Shown piece by piece: positions 28,101-35,463 of a stretch of 64,000 nt of DNA. The position numbers and the translations under genes are program-made. The stretch's first letter is position 1, and each line of letters opens with the position of its first letter. The notes under the pieces were generated by a model. It saw only the letters and a list, made by a program, of their open reading frames with translations. It ran no database searches and was not told the origin of the DNA. Source of the stretch: Methylobacterium thuringiense (lineage in GTDB: Bacteria > Pseudomonadota > Alphaproteobacteria > Rhizobiales > Beijerinckiaceae); the NCBI RefSeq assembly GCF_022179645.1, contig NZ_BPRA01000006.1:186001-250000 (forward strand), in the 5' to 3' direction.

Positions 28101-28907
28101 TGGCTCGATACCATCACGACCTGTGCAGACCGCCTTGCCTGCAATTCGGTGACGACAGCCGAGAGCGTGATCCGGCTTGCCGACCCCGAGGTGATTGCCA
28201 AGCGTGCCAGCCCCCTCGAGATCGGTTGGTTCCATCTCGGTCATGACCTCGCAGTGAGCATGCCGACCACCGGCGTGCCGGAGGACGGCGAGGCCGTGCT
28301 GGCGGCGATGGGCCGGCGGTCCACCTTCCTGATGGTCGGCACCGTCGAGCCCCGTAAGGGCCATGCCGATGCGCTCGACGCCTTCGACACCCTTTGGGCG
28401 GAGGGGGGCGACGTCGCGCTCGTCGTGGTCGGCAAGGAGGGGTGGATGGTTCAGGAACTCGCCGAGCGCATCCGCGGCCACCGGGAATACGCGACACGTC
28501 TCGTCTGGCTGCCGAAGGTGAGCGACGAGTACCTCGACAGGCTCTACGGTGCCGCCACGGCGGTGGTCGTCGCTTCGCATGGCGAAGGCTTCGGCTTGCC
28601 GCTCGTCGAAGGGGCGGCACGGGGCACGCCGATCATCGCGCGGGATCTGCCGGTCTTCCGGGAGGTCGGAGGGACGAGCGCGGACTACTTCGACAGCCGG
28701 CCCGGCGGCCTCGCTGCCGCGATCCGATCCTGGCTCGCCGCCCGGCAGAGCGGACGGATCGCTGCGCCTGCACCGGTGACGCATTTGACCTGGGCCGATT
28801 CGACTGAGCAGCTTCTGGCCGTGATGCGCGGAGAGCGGGTCTATCGCACGTTGGATCCCGACGAGATGTCCACGGGCCGCGCGCGCCTCATCGGAGCCGC
28901 CTCATGA
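25107..28907 (+). CDS. Multidomain glycosyltransferase with three GT4-type (GT-B) modules
   Basis: The 1266-residue protein is three glycosyltransferase modules in line. Module 1 (about 1-400) has VGAADPRKNI and EGFGLPPLEAMACG near 315. Module 2 (about 420-800) starts IAFVSPLPPDHSGIADY and has RGETSGATLGAMAYG near 727, lacking the second Glu of the E-x7-E motif. Module 3 (about 865-1250) has VGTVEPRKGH and EGFGLPLVEGAARG near 1160. Multi-module GT4 enzymes build repeating units of O antigens and similar glycans in the cytoplasm. The start is a GTG at 25107. Its stop overlaps the next gene by four bases. Confidence 0.88.
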   Translation: MKILLDLQGLQSSSRERGIGRLTRQLALAMIAEGGHEFHVLFGEDLSHEIDAVETEFRRLLPPGRIHTFGPYGPTACVHEANVWRARAAALLREARIAQIAPDIVHVGSLFEGFVEDFITSVGLLQGDHATAVTLYDLIPLADPDRYLGSPAYKRHYLRNVQDLKRADLLLSISEYSKREAIDLLQLPEERIAVMFAGVGDHFRPVSLSAPEKGALLGRYGMSRRFVLFVGAADPRKNIKLLVRAYTQLPAALRADLDLVFAGKLVAHEKDAIAAAAERHGVPPEHVIFTGYIADADLIALYGLCDVLVFPSTHEGFGLPPLEAMACGAPVLVADNTSLPEVVGRQDCLFDPFDVESLRERLLFALGNRQWREAMRAYGPQRARMFTWRAAARRALDAFEELHARRMRERAEIRFPERPTLPAPTRRPRIAFVSPLPPDHSGIADYSAELLRELLDHYEIDLVHPDGMTEDPWLAGNCAVRDIAYFERHAGGYDRIVYSFGNSTFHTHMFRLLARFPGTVILHDAFLSNLAIHLMHVAGKPADVIVEEIYASHGITGLRLLADEGYDGVSRELTMSGAIFRNAHGVIVHSDFALGIAEAAFGPTVRPMMTVVPHLRSLPKPGARDVARETLGIPQDAFVIASFGIVDPRKLNLLTAEAFVASGLAADPESRLVFVGPYHEPYAGEVLAAVTGRHPDAVVVFAGRLSDAEYGHYMAAADVAIQLRTESRGETSGATLGAMAYGLPTIATDLGPVAEFPDDCLVKLAPDADAEEVGAVLLRLREDREESRRLGEAARAHLAVAHAPRAIGRRVRDIVEGFATTSGRVGERVLVDAVVDIATETQPSSADLGRLADHVRALYPPPRRRQMFYDVSGVAREDLRTGIERVVRAVLERLIVTPPDGFRIEPVVIRDGIPHYARSFARDRLGLPTGALEDAPVVFGPGDQYLSVDWVPDRLPDAALWLGRFRRAGGTATFVVHDLLPLEMPQYFPDWLEDMDRRWLDTITTCADRLACNSVTTAESVIRLADPEVIAKRASPLEIGWFHLGHDLAVSMPTTGVPEDGEAVLAAMGRRSTFLMVGTVEPRKGHADALDAFDTLWAEGGDVALVVVGKEGWMVQELAERIRGHREYATRLVWLPKVSDEYLDRLYGAATAVVVASHGEGFGLPLVEGAARGTPIIARDLPVFREVGGTSADYFDSRPGGLAAAIRSWLAARQSGRIAAPAPVTHLTWADSTEQLLAVMRGERVYRTLDPDEMSTGRARLIGAAS

Positions 28908-29500
28908 AGCGCTTCGTTCGCGGGACATGGTATCGGATCCGGCGCTTCCGTCGGTCGATGCGGTCCGACGCGGTCACGGTTGCGAGGCTCGCCGAGATCT
29001 TCGACGCCGCGTGGTATTTGGAGCATTATCCCGATGTCGCCGCCGCCGGGGTCGACCCGTGGCGCCATTTCCGTGATCACGGCATCGACGAGGGTCGGCG
29101 ACCGAACCGCTTCATCGACCCTGACTGGTACGCCCGCTTCTATAAGGACGTCGGGTCGCAATCGGCGTTGCTTCATTACGCGCGCATCGGCCGCCGCGAG
29201 CGGCGGGATCCTGGGCCGGAATTCGGCGTGGGCGCATATCTCGCGGCCAATCCGGATGTCGCCGCCGACGGCATCGAGCCGCTGCAACACTACATCCGGC
29301 ACGGCAAGACCGAAGGGCGCCTCGCGTTCCGGTCGCCGCTGGCCGCCGACCGCAGGACGACATCCCGTTCCGTGGAGGCGCTCGTCGCCCGCTTCGCCTC
29401 CGACGAGCGGGAGGCCGGGTTCAGCCTTCACGTGCCCGACGAAATCCTCCTGCGGATCAACGAGGCCGTCCTGCGGCGCGGGACGCGCGTCGCGGATTGA
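28904..29500 (+). CDS. Small repeat protein coupled to the triple glycosyltransferase
   Basis: The 198-residue product opens with a basic stretch (MKRFVRGTWYRIRRFRRSMR) and then has three copies of a roughly 35-residue repeat: FDAAWYLEHYPDVAAAGVDP with GIDEGRRPN, FIDPDWYARFYKDV, and VGAYLAANPDVAADGIEPLQ with HGKTEGR. Repeats of this YPDVAxAGxxPxxHYxxxGxxEGR type accompany many glycosyltransferases and surface proteins; I know no assigned function. Its ATG overlaps the stop of the glycosyltransferase (ATGA), so the two are translationally coupled and probably act together. Confidence 0.78.
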   Translation: MKRFVRGTWYRIRRFRRSMRSDAVTVARLAEIFDAAWYLEHYPDVAAAGVDPWRHFRDHGIDEGRRPNRFIDPDWYARFYKDVGSQSALLHYARIGRRERRDPGPEFGVGAYLAANPDVAADGIEPLQHYIRHGKTEGRLAFRSPLAADRRTTSRSVEALVARFASDEREAGFSLHVPDEILLRINEAVLRRGTRVAD

Positions 29501-29565
29501 TAACAAACCAAACGCGGTCAGCCGCCGCGTTCAGGCTGCGATGCCAGCCGAGCGGAATGATCCAT

Positions 29566-29605
29566 CCCGTCATCCGGGGCTGCGTAGCGGAACCCGGATG
29601 ACGGG
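29566..29605. repeat. Palindromic REP-like element
   Basis: CCCGTCATCCGGG (29566-29578) and CCCGGATGACGGG (29593-29605) form a perfect 13-bp inverted repeat around a 14-base loop. This CGTCATCC type of palindrome resembles the dispersed elements seen between genes in Methylobacterium and rhizobia. It lies between two convergent genes and could also end transcription. Confidence 0.7.
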
Positions 29606-29698
29606 CGCGCAGAGCGTTTCATCCAAGGCCGGCCGCAGCGTGTCGGGCGGATCCCGGGTTCCCGCCTTCGGCGAGCCCCCGGGCCGACGGCATGGGGA

Positions 29699-30238
29699 TC
29701 AGTAGTCGATCACGTCTTCCAGCGCGTAGTGCTTCACCGTCTTGCGGTTGGCGATCAGCTCGTCGATCGTCGGCTCGCCCTTCATGGCGCGACCGATGGC
29801 GAGCTTCGTGGCTTCGTAGTTGGTGCGGTAAAGGTCCTTGCGATCGACGTTCGGGTCGCTGCCGCAACGCTCGTCGAGCCAGATCATGATGATCATGCAC
29901 AGCTCGTCGAGGCCGTCCTTCGGCAGGATGCCCTCGATCACGCAATCGACGATGGCGTCGCCGGTGGCGGCCTGGACCACGCCGCCGAGGAGCTCGGCGT
30001 ATTCCGCGGTGTGGATCGTGACCTTGGTGGTCATCATGGTGGAGGGACGCACGAGCTGGTTGAGGTTGCGCACTACGAACATGCGGGTGTGACCCTGGAC
30101 CTGGCCCATCATGCCGGCGAAGGCTTGGCCGACGGGGCCGCGGGTCGAGCCGATCAGCACTTCGGGCATGGCGTCGGTGTACTGACCTTCGGCGGCGAGC
30201 ACCGTCGCCTCGCCCGTGCGGAACCAGATCTCGGCCAT
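29699..30238 (-). CDS. Formaldehyde-activating enzyme (Fae) family protein, atypical paralogue
   Basis: The 179-residue product follows Fae along its length: TGEATV, IGSTRGPVGQAFA, TKVTIH, the segment AATGDAIVDCVIEGILPKD and NYEATKLAIGRAMKGEPTID. Classical Fae condenses formaldehyde with tetrahydromethanopterin in methylotrophs. By eye, the histidine just before the IIGPRGSP strand of M. extorquens Fae (His22 as I recall, proposed as catalytic acid) is a methionine here (DAMPEVLIG). It is therefore a paralogue of uncertain activity and not the main fae; none of the other H4MPT pathway genes is adjacent. The ATG at 30238 gives the family N-terminus. Confidence 0.82.
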   Translation of the reverse strand: MAEIWFRTGEATVLAAEGQYTDAMPEVLIGSTRGPVGQAFAGMMGQVQGHTRMFVVRNLNQLVRPSTMMTTKVTIHTAEYAELLGGVVQAATGDAIVDCVIEGILPKDGLDELCMIIMIWLDERCGSDPNVDRKDLYRTNYEATKLAIGRAMKGEPTIDELIANRKTVKHYALEDVIDY

Positions 30239-30395
30239 TGTCGTCGCGTCCTGCGTGAAGGGAGATGCGCCGGTGAGCGGCGCGAGCCGGCCGCAGACAC
30301 CATCCCGCACACCGCTCGTCAATCGTCTTCGACGCATCGCCCACTGGTCTCCGGCGCACCGATCGGTCATGCAGGCGGGGGTGGAGGAAAAGACG

Positions 30396-30632
30396 ATGAG
30401 CGGGCCGGGCGGCGGCAGATCTTCGAGCGGAGAGCGCGGCTGGAGCCTGTCGGCCCGTGCCGAGGGCGATGGCGTGCGGCTCGAACTCGGCCTGCCCGAT
30501 GTCGGCGGTCAGCCGGTGACCGCCGTTCTCAGCCTCGACCGGACCGAAGCGCGGGCGTTCGCGCGGGCGCTGCTGGCGGCGGCGGGGGACGCGACGGAGC
30601 GGACCTTTACGTCGCCGGCGGATGACGCCTGA
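30396..30632 (+). CDS. Hypothetical protein, 78 residues
   Basis: A GGAGGA ribosome binding site lies just upstream of the ATG at 30396. The product has a Gly/Ser-rich start, then a compact region (SLSARAEGDGVRLELGLPD...TAVLSLDRTEARAFARALLAAAG) suggestive of two beta strands and a helix. No family is recognised. It is divergent from the Fae homologue and converges with the lipoprotein gene. Confidence 0.6.
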   Translation: MSGPGGGRSSSGERGWSLSARAEGDGVRLELGLPDVGGQPVTAVLSLDRTEARAFARALLAAAGDATERTFTSPADDA

Positions 30633-30647
30633 GCGTCGTCCGGCCGA

Positions 30648-31082
30648 TCACATCGTCCCGACGCGGCCGCGGCTCGGCAGGCGCGGGGTCTTGGTGCCGC
30701 GGCGCTCGATCGGCGCCTCGCAGGTATAGGCGAACTCGGTCTGGAGATCGGCGAACACCGTCTCGCCGGTGATCCGGCAATCCTCGCGCACGGTCTCGTC
30801 GAGGAAGGCTCGGGCTGCCGTGCGGAAGCGCTCGGCGCGGGACGCAGCCGGATCGCGTCCTTCGTTGCGCTCGCCGATGCCGCAGCCCGTGACTTCGCGC
30901 AGCGAGTTCGAGACGACGAGCATGCGCCGACGCTGGCGGTTGTCGTAGACCTCGTAGGGCTCGTTGCAGCCGATCGTCACCACCTGGGAGGGCAGGGCGA
31001 CATAGGTCTTCGAGATGTATTCGAAGCCGGTGCAGCCGGAGAGGACGGTGCCGAGGCCGAGCAGGATCGCGAACTGCTGCAT
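30648..31082 (-). CDS. Putative lipoprotein, 144 residues
   Basis: A short signal peptide ends in the lipobox LSGC (Cys at residue 17), so the protein is probably lipid-anchored in the periplasm. The mature part has four cysteines (IGCNEPYEVYD, TGCGIG, EDCRIT, YTCEAP) that may form disulfides, and an Arg/Pro-rich tail. AGGAGG precedes the ATG at good spacing. No family is recognised. It is divergent from the SMC-like ATPase. Confidence 0.72.
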   Translation of the reverse strand: MQQFAILLGLGTVLSGCTGFEYISKTYVALPSQVVTIGCNEPYEVYDNRQRRRMLVVSNSLREVTGCGIGERNEGRDPAASRAERFRTAARAFLDETVREDCRITGETVFADLQTEFAYTCEAPIERRGTKTPRLPSRGRVGTM

Positions 31083-31270
31083 GTCGTCGCCTCCTGCGCC
31101 CAATCCCAAATGCGGGCGCATTGAAACAGCTACGCTTGTGCGGTCAAGCCCGACGCGGGCCCCCGGCGGCGTGATTCGCCGGGTGCTGTCTTTGAGGTGA
31201 CTCCCGAACGGCCGTCGAATCCTGTAGCTCTGCCGGGACTTCTTGCCCGAAGCCACTGGCCAGCCACCGT

Positions 31271-34200
31271 TTGTACCTCCTCACCGACATCGCGCTCTCG
31301 AACTGGTATCTGATCCGCCGCCAGCAGATCCAGATCCGGGGCGCCGCCGCACTGGTCGGGCCGACGGGCGCCGGCAAGTCGACGATCTTCGACGCGGTCG
31401 GCACTGTGCTCGCCGGCAACAATGCCAGCCGCCTCGCGCTGAACGCCTCGGCCTCGGGTCGCAGCTCGCGCACGGTACGCGATTACTGCCTCGGCTGGAT
31501 CAGCGACCCCGCCGAGGGCGGGCGTCCGACGCGGGAATCCTGCGAGACCGTCATCGCGCTCACCTTCGAGAACGAGGCGAGTGGGCGCATCGTCTCGGTC
31601 GGGTTGGCGCTCGCCGCACGCTCCGACGAGCAGCGCGAGGAGACGATCTCGCGCTTCGTCGCCGTCGGGCACCGTTTCGAGATCGCCGACTATGTCCGCG
31701 AGACCGACCGCGGCAGCTTCGTCGCCCCGTGGAGCGAGATCGCCGCCGATCTCAACCGCCGCGCCGAGCGCTTCGAGCAGTTCCGCTCGTCCGGCGAGCG
31801 CTTTACTGCCGAGGTGCTGGCCCTGATGCGCGAAGGCGCGCCGGCGCCCGAGCCGCGGCACTTCCTGCGCACCTTCTCCAATGCGGTCGCGTTCAAGCCG
31901 ATCTTCGACCCGAGTGCCTTCGTGAAGAGCTTCGTGCTGGAGCCGGCGCCCCTCGACGTCGCCCGTATCCGGCAATCGGTCGAGAACTGGCGCCGGCTCT
32001 GCGAGACCATAGAGGAGCTGGAGACGCGACTCTCGCATTTGCGCCGGATCGTCGGGCGCTACGAGACCTGGGCCGAGTCGAGCCTCGCGGCCGCCCTCGA
32101 CGAGATGCGGGCGGCGAGCGCAGAGCTTCGCCGCCGCATCGTCGACTGGACCAGCGCCCGCACGCGGCTCGTCGAGACCGGCGACGCGCTGCGGATCGCC
32201 CGCGAGAGCGTCGCCACCAGCCAGGGTTTCGTGCGCGAGATCGATTCCGAGATCGCCCAGCGCAAGGCCCTCGTCATCGGCAGCGCGGCAGAGGGCAAGC
32301 TGGCCGCTTCGAATGCCGGCCTCACTATTCTCGCCCGCGACCGGCGCGACCTCGCCGCCCGCGTCGCCGAGCTCGTCGGGCTGGTGCAGGAGGCCGGACG
32401 GCTCTCTACCGTCTCCGCGACGATCCGCGCCAGCGCACCGGAGGCCGCCCGCCTGATCGAATCCTGCGCCCGCTCGGGCCTGCGCCGCGACGCCCCGCCG
32501 GAGGAGACCCTGCGCGCCGACGGGGTGCTCGGCCGGCTCGTTGCAGGCCTCGCCGACCTGCCCGACATCGCGGCCGGCCTCGACGAGGCCGCCGAAGACC
32601 TCGCCATCCGTGCTCGTACGGGAGAGAAGGAGGCGCAGGCGCTGTCGGCCGCCTTCTCCTCGGGCCACGGCAGCGCCGGGCGACTCTCGCCCCACACGCT
32701 GGCGTTTCGCGATGAACTCGCGCGCATCGGCATCGACGCGACACCGATCTGCGAGCTCGCCGAGATCACCGATCCGGCCTGGGGGCCGGCGCTCGAAGGC
32801 CTGCTCGGCGGCGCCCGCGAGGCGCTGGTGGTGGACCCGGACCGGCTGAACAAGGCGTTCGGCCTGCTGGAACAGCAGAAGGCCCGGTTCTACCGCTGCC
32901 TTTTGGTCAAGACGACCGACACTGCCCGCCGCACGGCCCGTCGCTTCGACGACGGCCCGCTCGGGCTGATCGAGACGGACAGCGACCACGCCGAGGCTTT
33001 CCTGGCCGCGCGCCTCGGCGGCTACGACCTCGCCCCGAACGACGCGGCGCTGGCCCATATGAGCCGCGCCGTCGCGCCAAGCGGCCGCTCGACCTCCGGC
33101 ATGGCCTACTCCGTAGTGCGCCCCGTGCAGCTGATGATGACCCGCGGCCAGCGCGGACCCACGGCCGAGGGCCGCCGCAACCTCGAAACCGCCGTGGAGG
33201 ACGCGCGACGCCTACGCGGCGAAGCCACGGTGATGCGGGAGGCCGCCCGCATAGCCGCCTCGCTTCGCGTCCGCCTCTCCGCAGCGAGCCTCGATGTCGC
33301 CGCCCTGCGCGAAGAGGCCGACACGATCGAGGGCCGGCGTCGTAGCCTCACCACCGAGCACGAACAGCTCAAGCAGGCCGATACCGGTGCGCTGGAGGCC
33401 GAGATCCGCGAGCTCACCAAGGAGCGCTCGGCCTATCTCACCGAGCTGGTCCAGGTGCTGGAACCCAAGCGCGACGGATTTTTGGCCGAGGAAGCGGGAC
33501 TGAAAGCGAAGCTGAGCTCCGCTCGGGACGCCGCCCGCGCCGCGTTGGGTGCCCGTCGTACGGCCTATGCCCGCTGGGCCGGCGGCGATTCCCTGCGCAT
33601 TCGGATGGCGCGCGCCGAGGGGCTGGATCCGGCGTTGCTGCGCGAGATGCGCGCCGATCTCGCCGGTTTCGATTCGAAGGAACTCGCGGCTGTCGCAAGC
33701 GCCGCTCGTACGTCCGCCCGCTCAGAACTCGAGACCGCCCGCACCGAGGGTCGGGCCGCCGAGCGCGATCTCGCCGAGTACTGCGTGCAGCGCCGCATCG
33801 ACAATCCCCTCGGCCGCGATGAGGCCACCGCCGCCTTCGGCTATGCCTGGGCGCGGCGCGAGCACGATTCGGTCGAGGGGCACGAGCTGCGCCGCTACCG
33901 CGACCAGGCGGAGCGGGCGAACCGCGAGATGCGGCGCCTGATGACCGAGGACCTGCTAACCCGCCTCGCCGACCGCTTCGAGCGCGTGAAGACCCGGCTC
34001 GACGCGCTGAACGAGCGTCTGTCCTCGCAAAAATTCACGGGCCAGACCTATGCCTTCGAGGCGGTGGTCGACAGGCGCTACGCCGCCGTCCACGCGCTCG
34101 CCACCGAGGTTGCCCGCTCGCCCGACGCCGCGCAGGCGGTGCTGCCGGAGGTCGAGGACGGTCCGTTGTCGGCCGCGATGGAAGAGATCACTGCGCTGAT

Positions 34201-34711
34201 CGCCGGCGAGGAGAGCGCCGCGCGGCTCGCTGACTACCGCAACTACTTCGTCTACGAGATCGGCATGCGGGACGGGGCCGGCAACCGCACCACCCTCTCG
34301 AACCGCGCCACCCGCGGCTCCGGAGGCGAGGCGCAGGCCCCGTTCTACGTCGCCATCGCCGCCTCGCTCGCCTCCGCCTACTACCCCGGCGACCGCCCCG
34401 GCCACGAGCATCCCGGCCTCGGTCTCTGCCTGCTCGACGAGGCCTTCTCGAAGCTCGACGTGCGCAACTCTCAAGCGCTGGTCGACCTGTTCCACGCCTG
34501 GGGGCTGCAACTCCTGATCGCCGCGCCCGAGGACAAGCGCACCACCCTCACCGAGGTGATGGACACCATCGTCACCGTCTATAAGAGCCCCGACCTCGCC
34601 TCCGTCCGCATCGAGTCGGAGCATCCGCTTGAGGCGGCGAAACGCGCGCTCGCGGCGATCAATCCCGAGCGGCGGGGGATCGAGGCTTTTCGGGTGACAG
34701 AGCCGGCGTGA
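31271..34711 (+). CDS. Solitary MukB/JetC-like SMC ATPase
   Basis: The 1146-residue protein has an ABC-type head split by coiled coils: Walker A GPTGAGKST (residues 30-38) after MYLLTDIALSNWYLI, and at the C-terminal end the signature-like RGSGGEAQAPFYVAIAASLA (about 1016-1035) and Walker B GLCLLDEAFSKLD (about 1054-1066). Between lie long Glu/Arg/Ala-rich helices interrupted by a globular hinge-like part (about 480-620). This is the layout of MukB, SbcC-like and Wadjet JetC proteins that load on DNA; Wadjet cleaves circular plasmids with JetA, JetB and JetD. None of those partners is adjacent. The start is a TTG at 31271 without a clear ribosome binding site; no better start lies upstream in frame. 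Confidence 0.8.
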   Translation: MYLLTDIALSNWYLIRRQQIQIRGAAALVGPTGAGKSTIFDAVGTVLAGNNASRLALNASASGRSSRTVRDYCLGWISDPAEGGRPTRESCETVIALTFENEASGRIVSVGLALAARSDEQREETISRFVAVGHRFEIADYVRETDRGSFVAPWSEIAADLNRRAERFEQFRSSGERFTAEVLALMREGAPAPEPRHFLRTFSNAVAFKPIFDPSAFVKSFVLEPAPLDVARIRQSVENWRRLCETIEELETRLSHLRRIVGRYETWAESSLAAALDEMRAASAELRRRIVDWTSARTRLVETGDALRIARESVATSQGFVREIDSEIAQRKALVIGSAAEGKLAASNAGLTILARDRRDLAARVAELVGLVQEAGRLSTVSATIRASAPEAARLIESCARSGLRRDAPPEETLRADGVLGRLVAGLADLPDIAAGLDEAAEDLAIRARTGEKEAQALSAAFSSGHGSAGRLSPHTLAFRDELARIGIDATPICELAEITDPAWGPALEGLLGGAREALVVDPDRLNKAFGLLEQQKARFYRCLLVKTTDTARRTARRFDDGPLGLIETDSDHAEAFLAARLGGYDLAPNDAALAHMSRAVAPSGRSTSGMAYSVVRPVQLMMTRGQRGPTAEGRRNLETAVEDARRLRGEATVMREAARIAASLRVRLSAASLDVAALREEADTIEGRRRSLTTEHEQLKQADTGALEAEIRELTKERSAYLTELVQVLEPKRDGFLAEEAGLKAKLSSARDAARAALGARRTAYARWAGGDSLRIRMARAEGLDPALLREMRADLAGFDSKELAAVASAARTSARSELETARTEGRAAERDLAEYCVQRRIDNPLGRDEATAAFGYAWARREHDSVEGHELRRYRDQAERANREMRRLMTEDLLTRLADRFERVKTRLDALNERLSSQKFTGQTYAFEAVVDRRYAAVHALATEVARSPDAAQAVLPEVEDGPLSAAMEEITALIAGEESAARLADYRNYFVYEIGMRDGAGNRTTLSNRATRGSGGEAQAPFYVAIAASLASAYYPGDRPGHEHPGLGLCLLDEAFSKLDVRNSQALVDLFHAWGLQLLIAAPEDKRTTLTEVMDTIVTVYKSPDLASVRIESEHPLEAAKRALAAINPERRGIEAFRVTEPA

Positions 34712-34756
34712 GCAACACGCGTCCTGCCCATCGGACGAGCCCGTCGATCAATTGAT

Positions 34757-34773
34757 TATAGCAAATTGCTATA
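34757..34773. promoter_or_regulatory. Palindromic operator of the RelE/HTH toxin-antitoxin operon
   Basis: TATAGCAA (34757-34764) and TTGCTATA (34766-34773) form a perfect palindrome around one A, 33 bases before the toxin start. This is where the DNA-binding antitoxin of such operons usually represses its own promoter. Confidence 0.65.
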
Positions 34774-34806
34774 GATTCGGCTTCCCGATCCTGCTAAAGA
34801 TCCATC

Positions 34807-35061
34807 GTGAGGCAGATCGCTTACAGCAAGGCGGCTTTGAGGACGCTGAGCCGGATTCCGGCGAACACCTCGAAACTGATCCGTTCGAAGATCGAGCAAT
34901 ACGCGAGCGACCCGCTTTCGTTCGTCAACAACGTCAGGACGCTGAAGGGTGAGGAAGGCGTCCTTCGGCTTCGCGTTGGTGATTGGCGTGTGCTTTTCAC
35001 CGAAAGCGGCGAGATCATCGCCGTGATCCGCGTCGCTGCCCGAGGCGATGTCTACGAATGA
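34807..35061 (+). CDS. RelE/ParE-superfamily toxin
   Basis: The 84-residue product has the RelE fold pattern: an N-terminal strand and basic helices (RQIAYSKAALRTLSRIPANTSKLIRSKIEQYA), then LKGEEGVLRLRVGDWRVLFTE and a final strand VIRVAARGDVYE. Members cut mRNA on the ribosome or otherwise poison the cell. RLRVGDWRVLF is typical of this class. The start is a GTG at 34807. The stop overlaps the antitoxin start by ATGA, so toxin precedes antitoxin as in HigBA-type order. Confidence 0.88.
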   Translation: MRQIAYSKAALRTLSRIPANTSKLIRSKIEQYASDPLSFVNNVRTLKGEEGVLRLRVGDWRVLFTESGEIIAVIRVAARGDVYE

Positions 35062-35459
35062 GAGCGGTCGAAAAGGCCCAGGCCATGAACGCACAGACCA
35101 TCGTCACGCCGGCCGGCGAACGTCTCGTCATGCTGTCCGAGGCCGATTTCAAACTCCTAGCCGAGGCCGCCGAAGACAATGCGGATCGCCTCGCCGTTCA
35201 AGAGTACCGTCGCAGGCTCGCGGCGGGGGAGGAGGAGTTGGTCCCGTCCGAGATCGTGGATCGCCTGCTCTCCGGCGAGAGCCGCATCCGCGTCTGGCGC
35301 GAGCATCGTGGCATGACCGCCAAGGTGTTGGCGGAGGAGGCCGGCATCGCGCAGCCGTTCCTCTCCCAAATCGAGACGGGCAAGCGCGAGGGTACCGTCG
35401 ATACGCTGAGAAGCTTAGCAGACGCGCTTGGGGTCACGATCGACGACCTCGTCGGATAG
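35058..35459 (+). CDS. Antitoxin with Phd-like N-terminus and XRE helix-turn-helix
   Basis: The 133-residue product joins two parts. Residues about 10-45 (TIVTPAGERLVMLSEADFKLLAEAAED) look like the dimerising start of Phd/YefM antitoxins; residues about 70-133 are an XRE-type DNA-binding domain (GMTAKVLAEEAGIAQPFLSQ, then TLRSLADALGVTIDDLVG). Such fusions neutralise RelE-type toxins and repress the operon through the palindrome at 34757. An internal ATG nine codons downstream is an alternative start. It converges on selA with only four bases between. Confidence 0.85.
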   Translation: MRAVEKAQAMNAQTIVTPAGERLVMLSEADFKLLAEAAEDNADRLAVQEYRRRLAAGEEELVPSEIVDRLLSGESRIRVWREHRGMTAKVLAEEAGIAQPFLSQIETGKREGTVDTLRSLADALGVTIDDLVG

Positions 35460-35463
35460 TCTT

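Noticed and set aside
21135-29500. Attachment-site duplication of the tRNA-Gln 3' end
   Set aside because: I looked for the end of the tRNA (GGAGGTTCGAATCCTCC) further right up to 29500 and did not find it, and there is no integrase gene.
31130-33058. 642-codon minus-strand frame over the SMC-like ATPase
   Set aside because: Antisense to the ATPase with Walker motifs; the product has no family resemblance.
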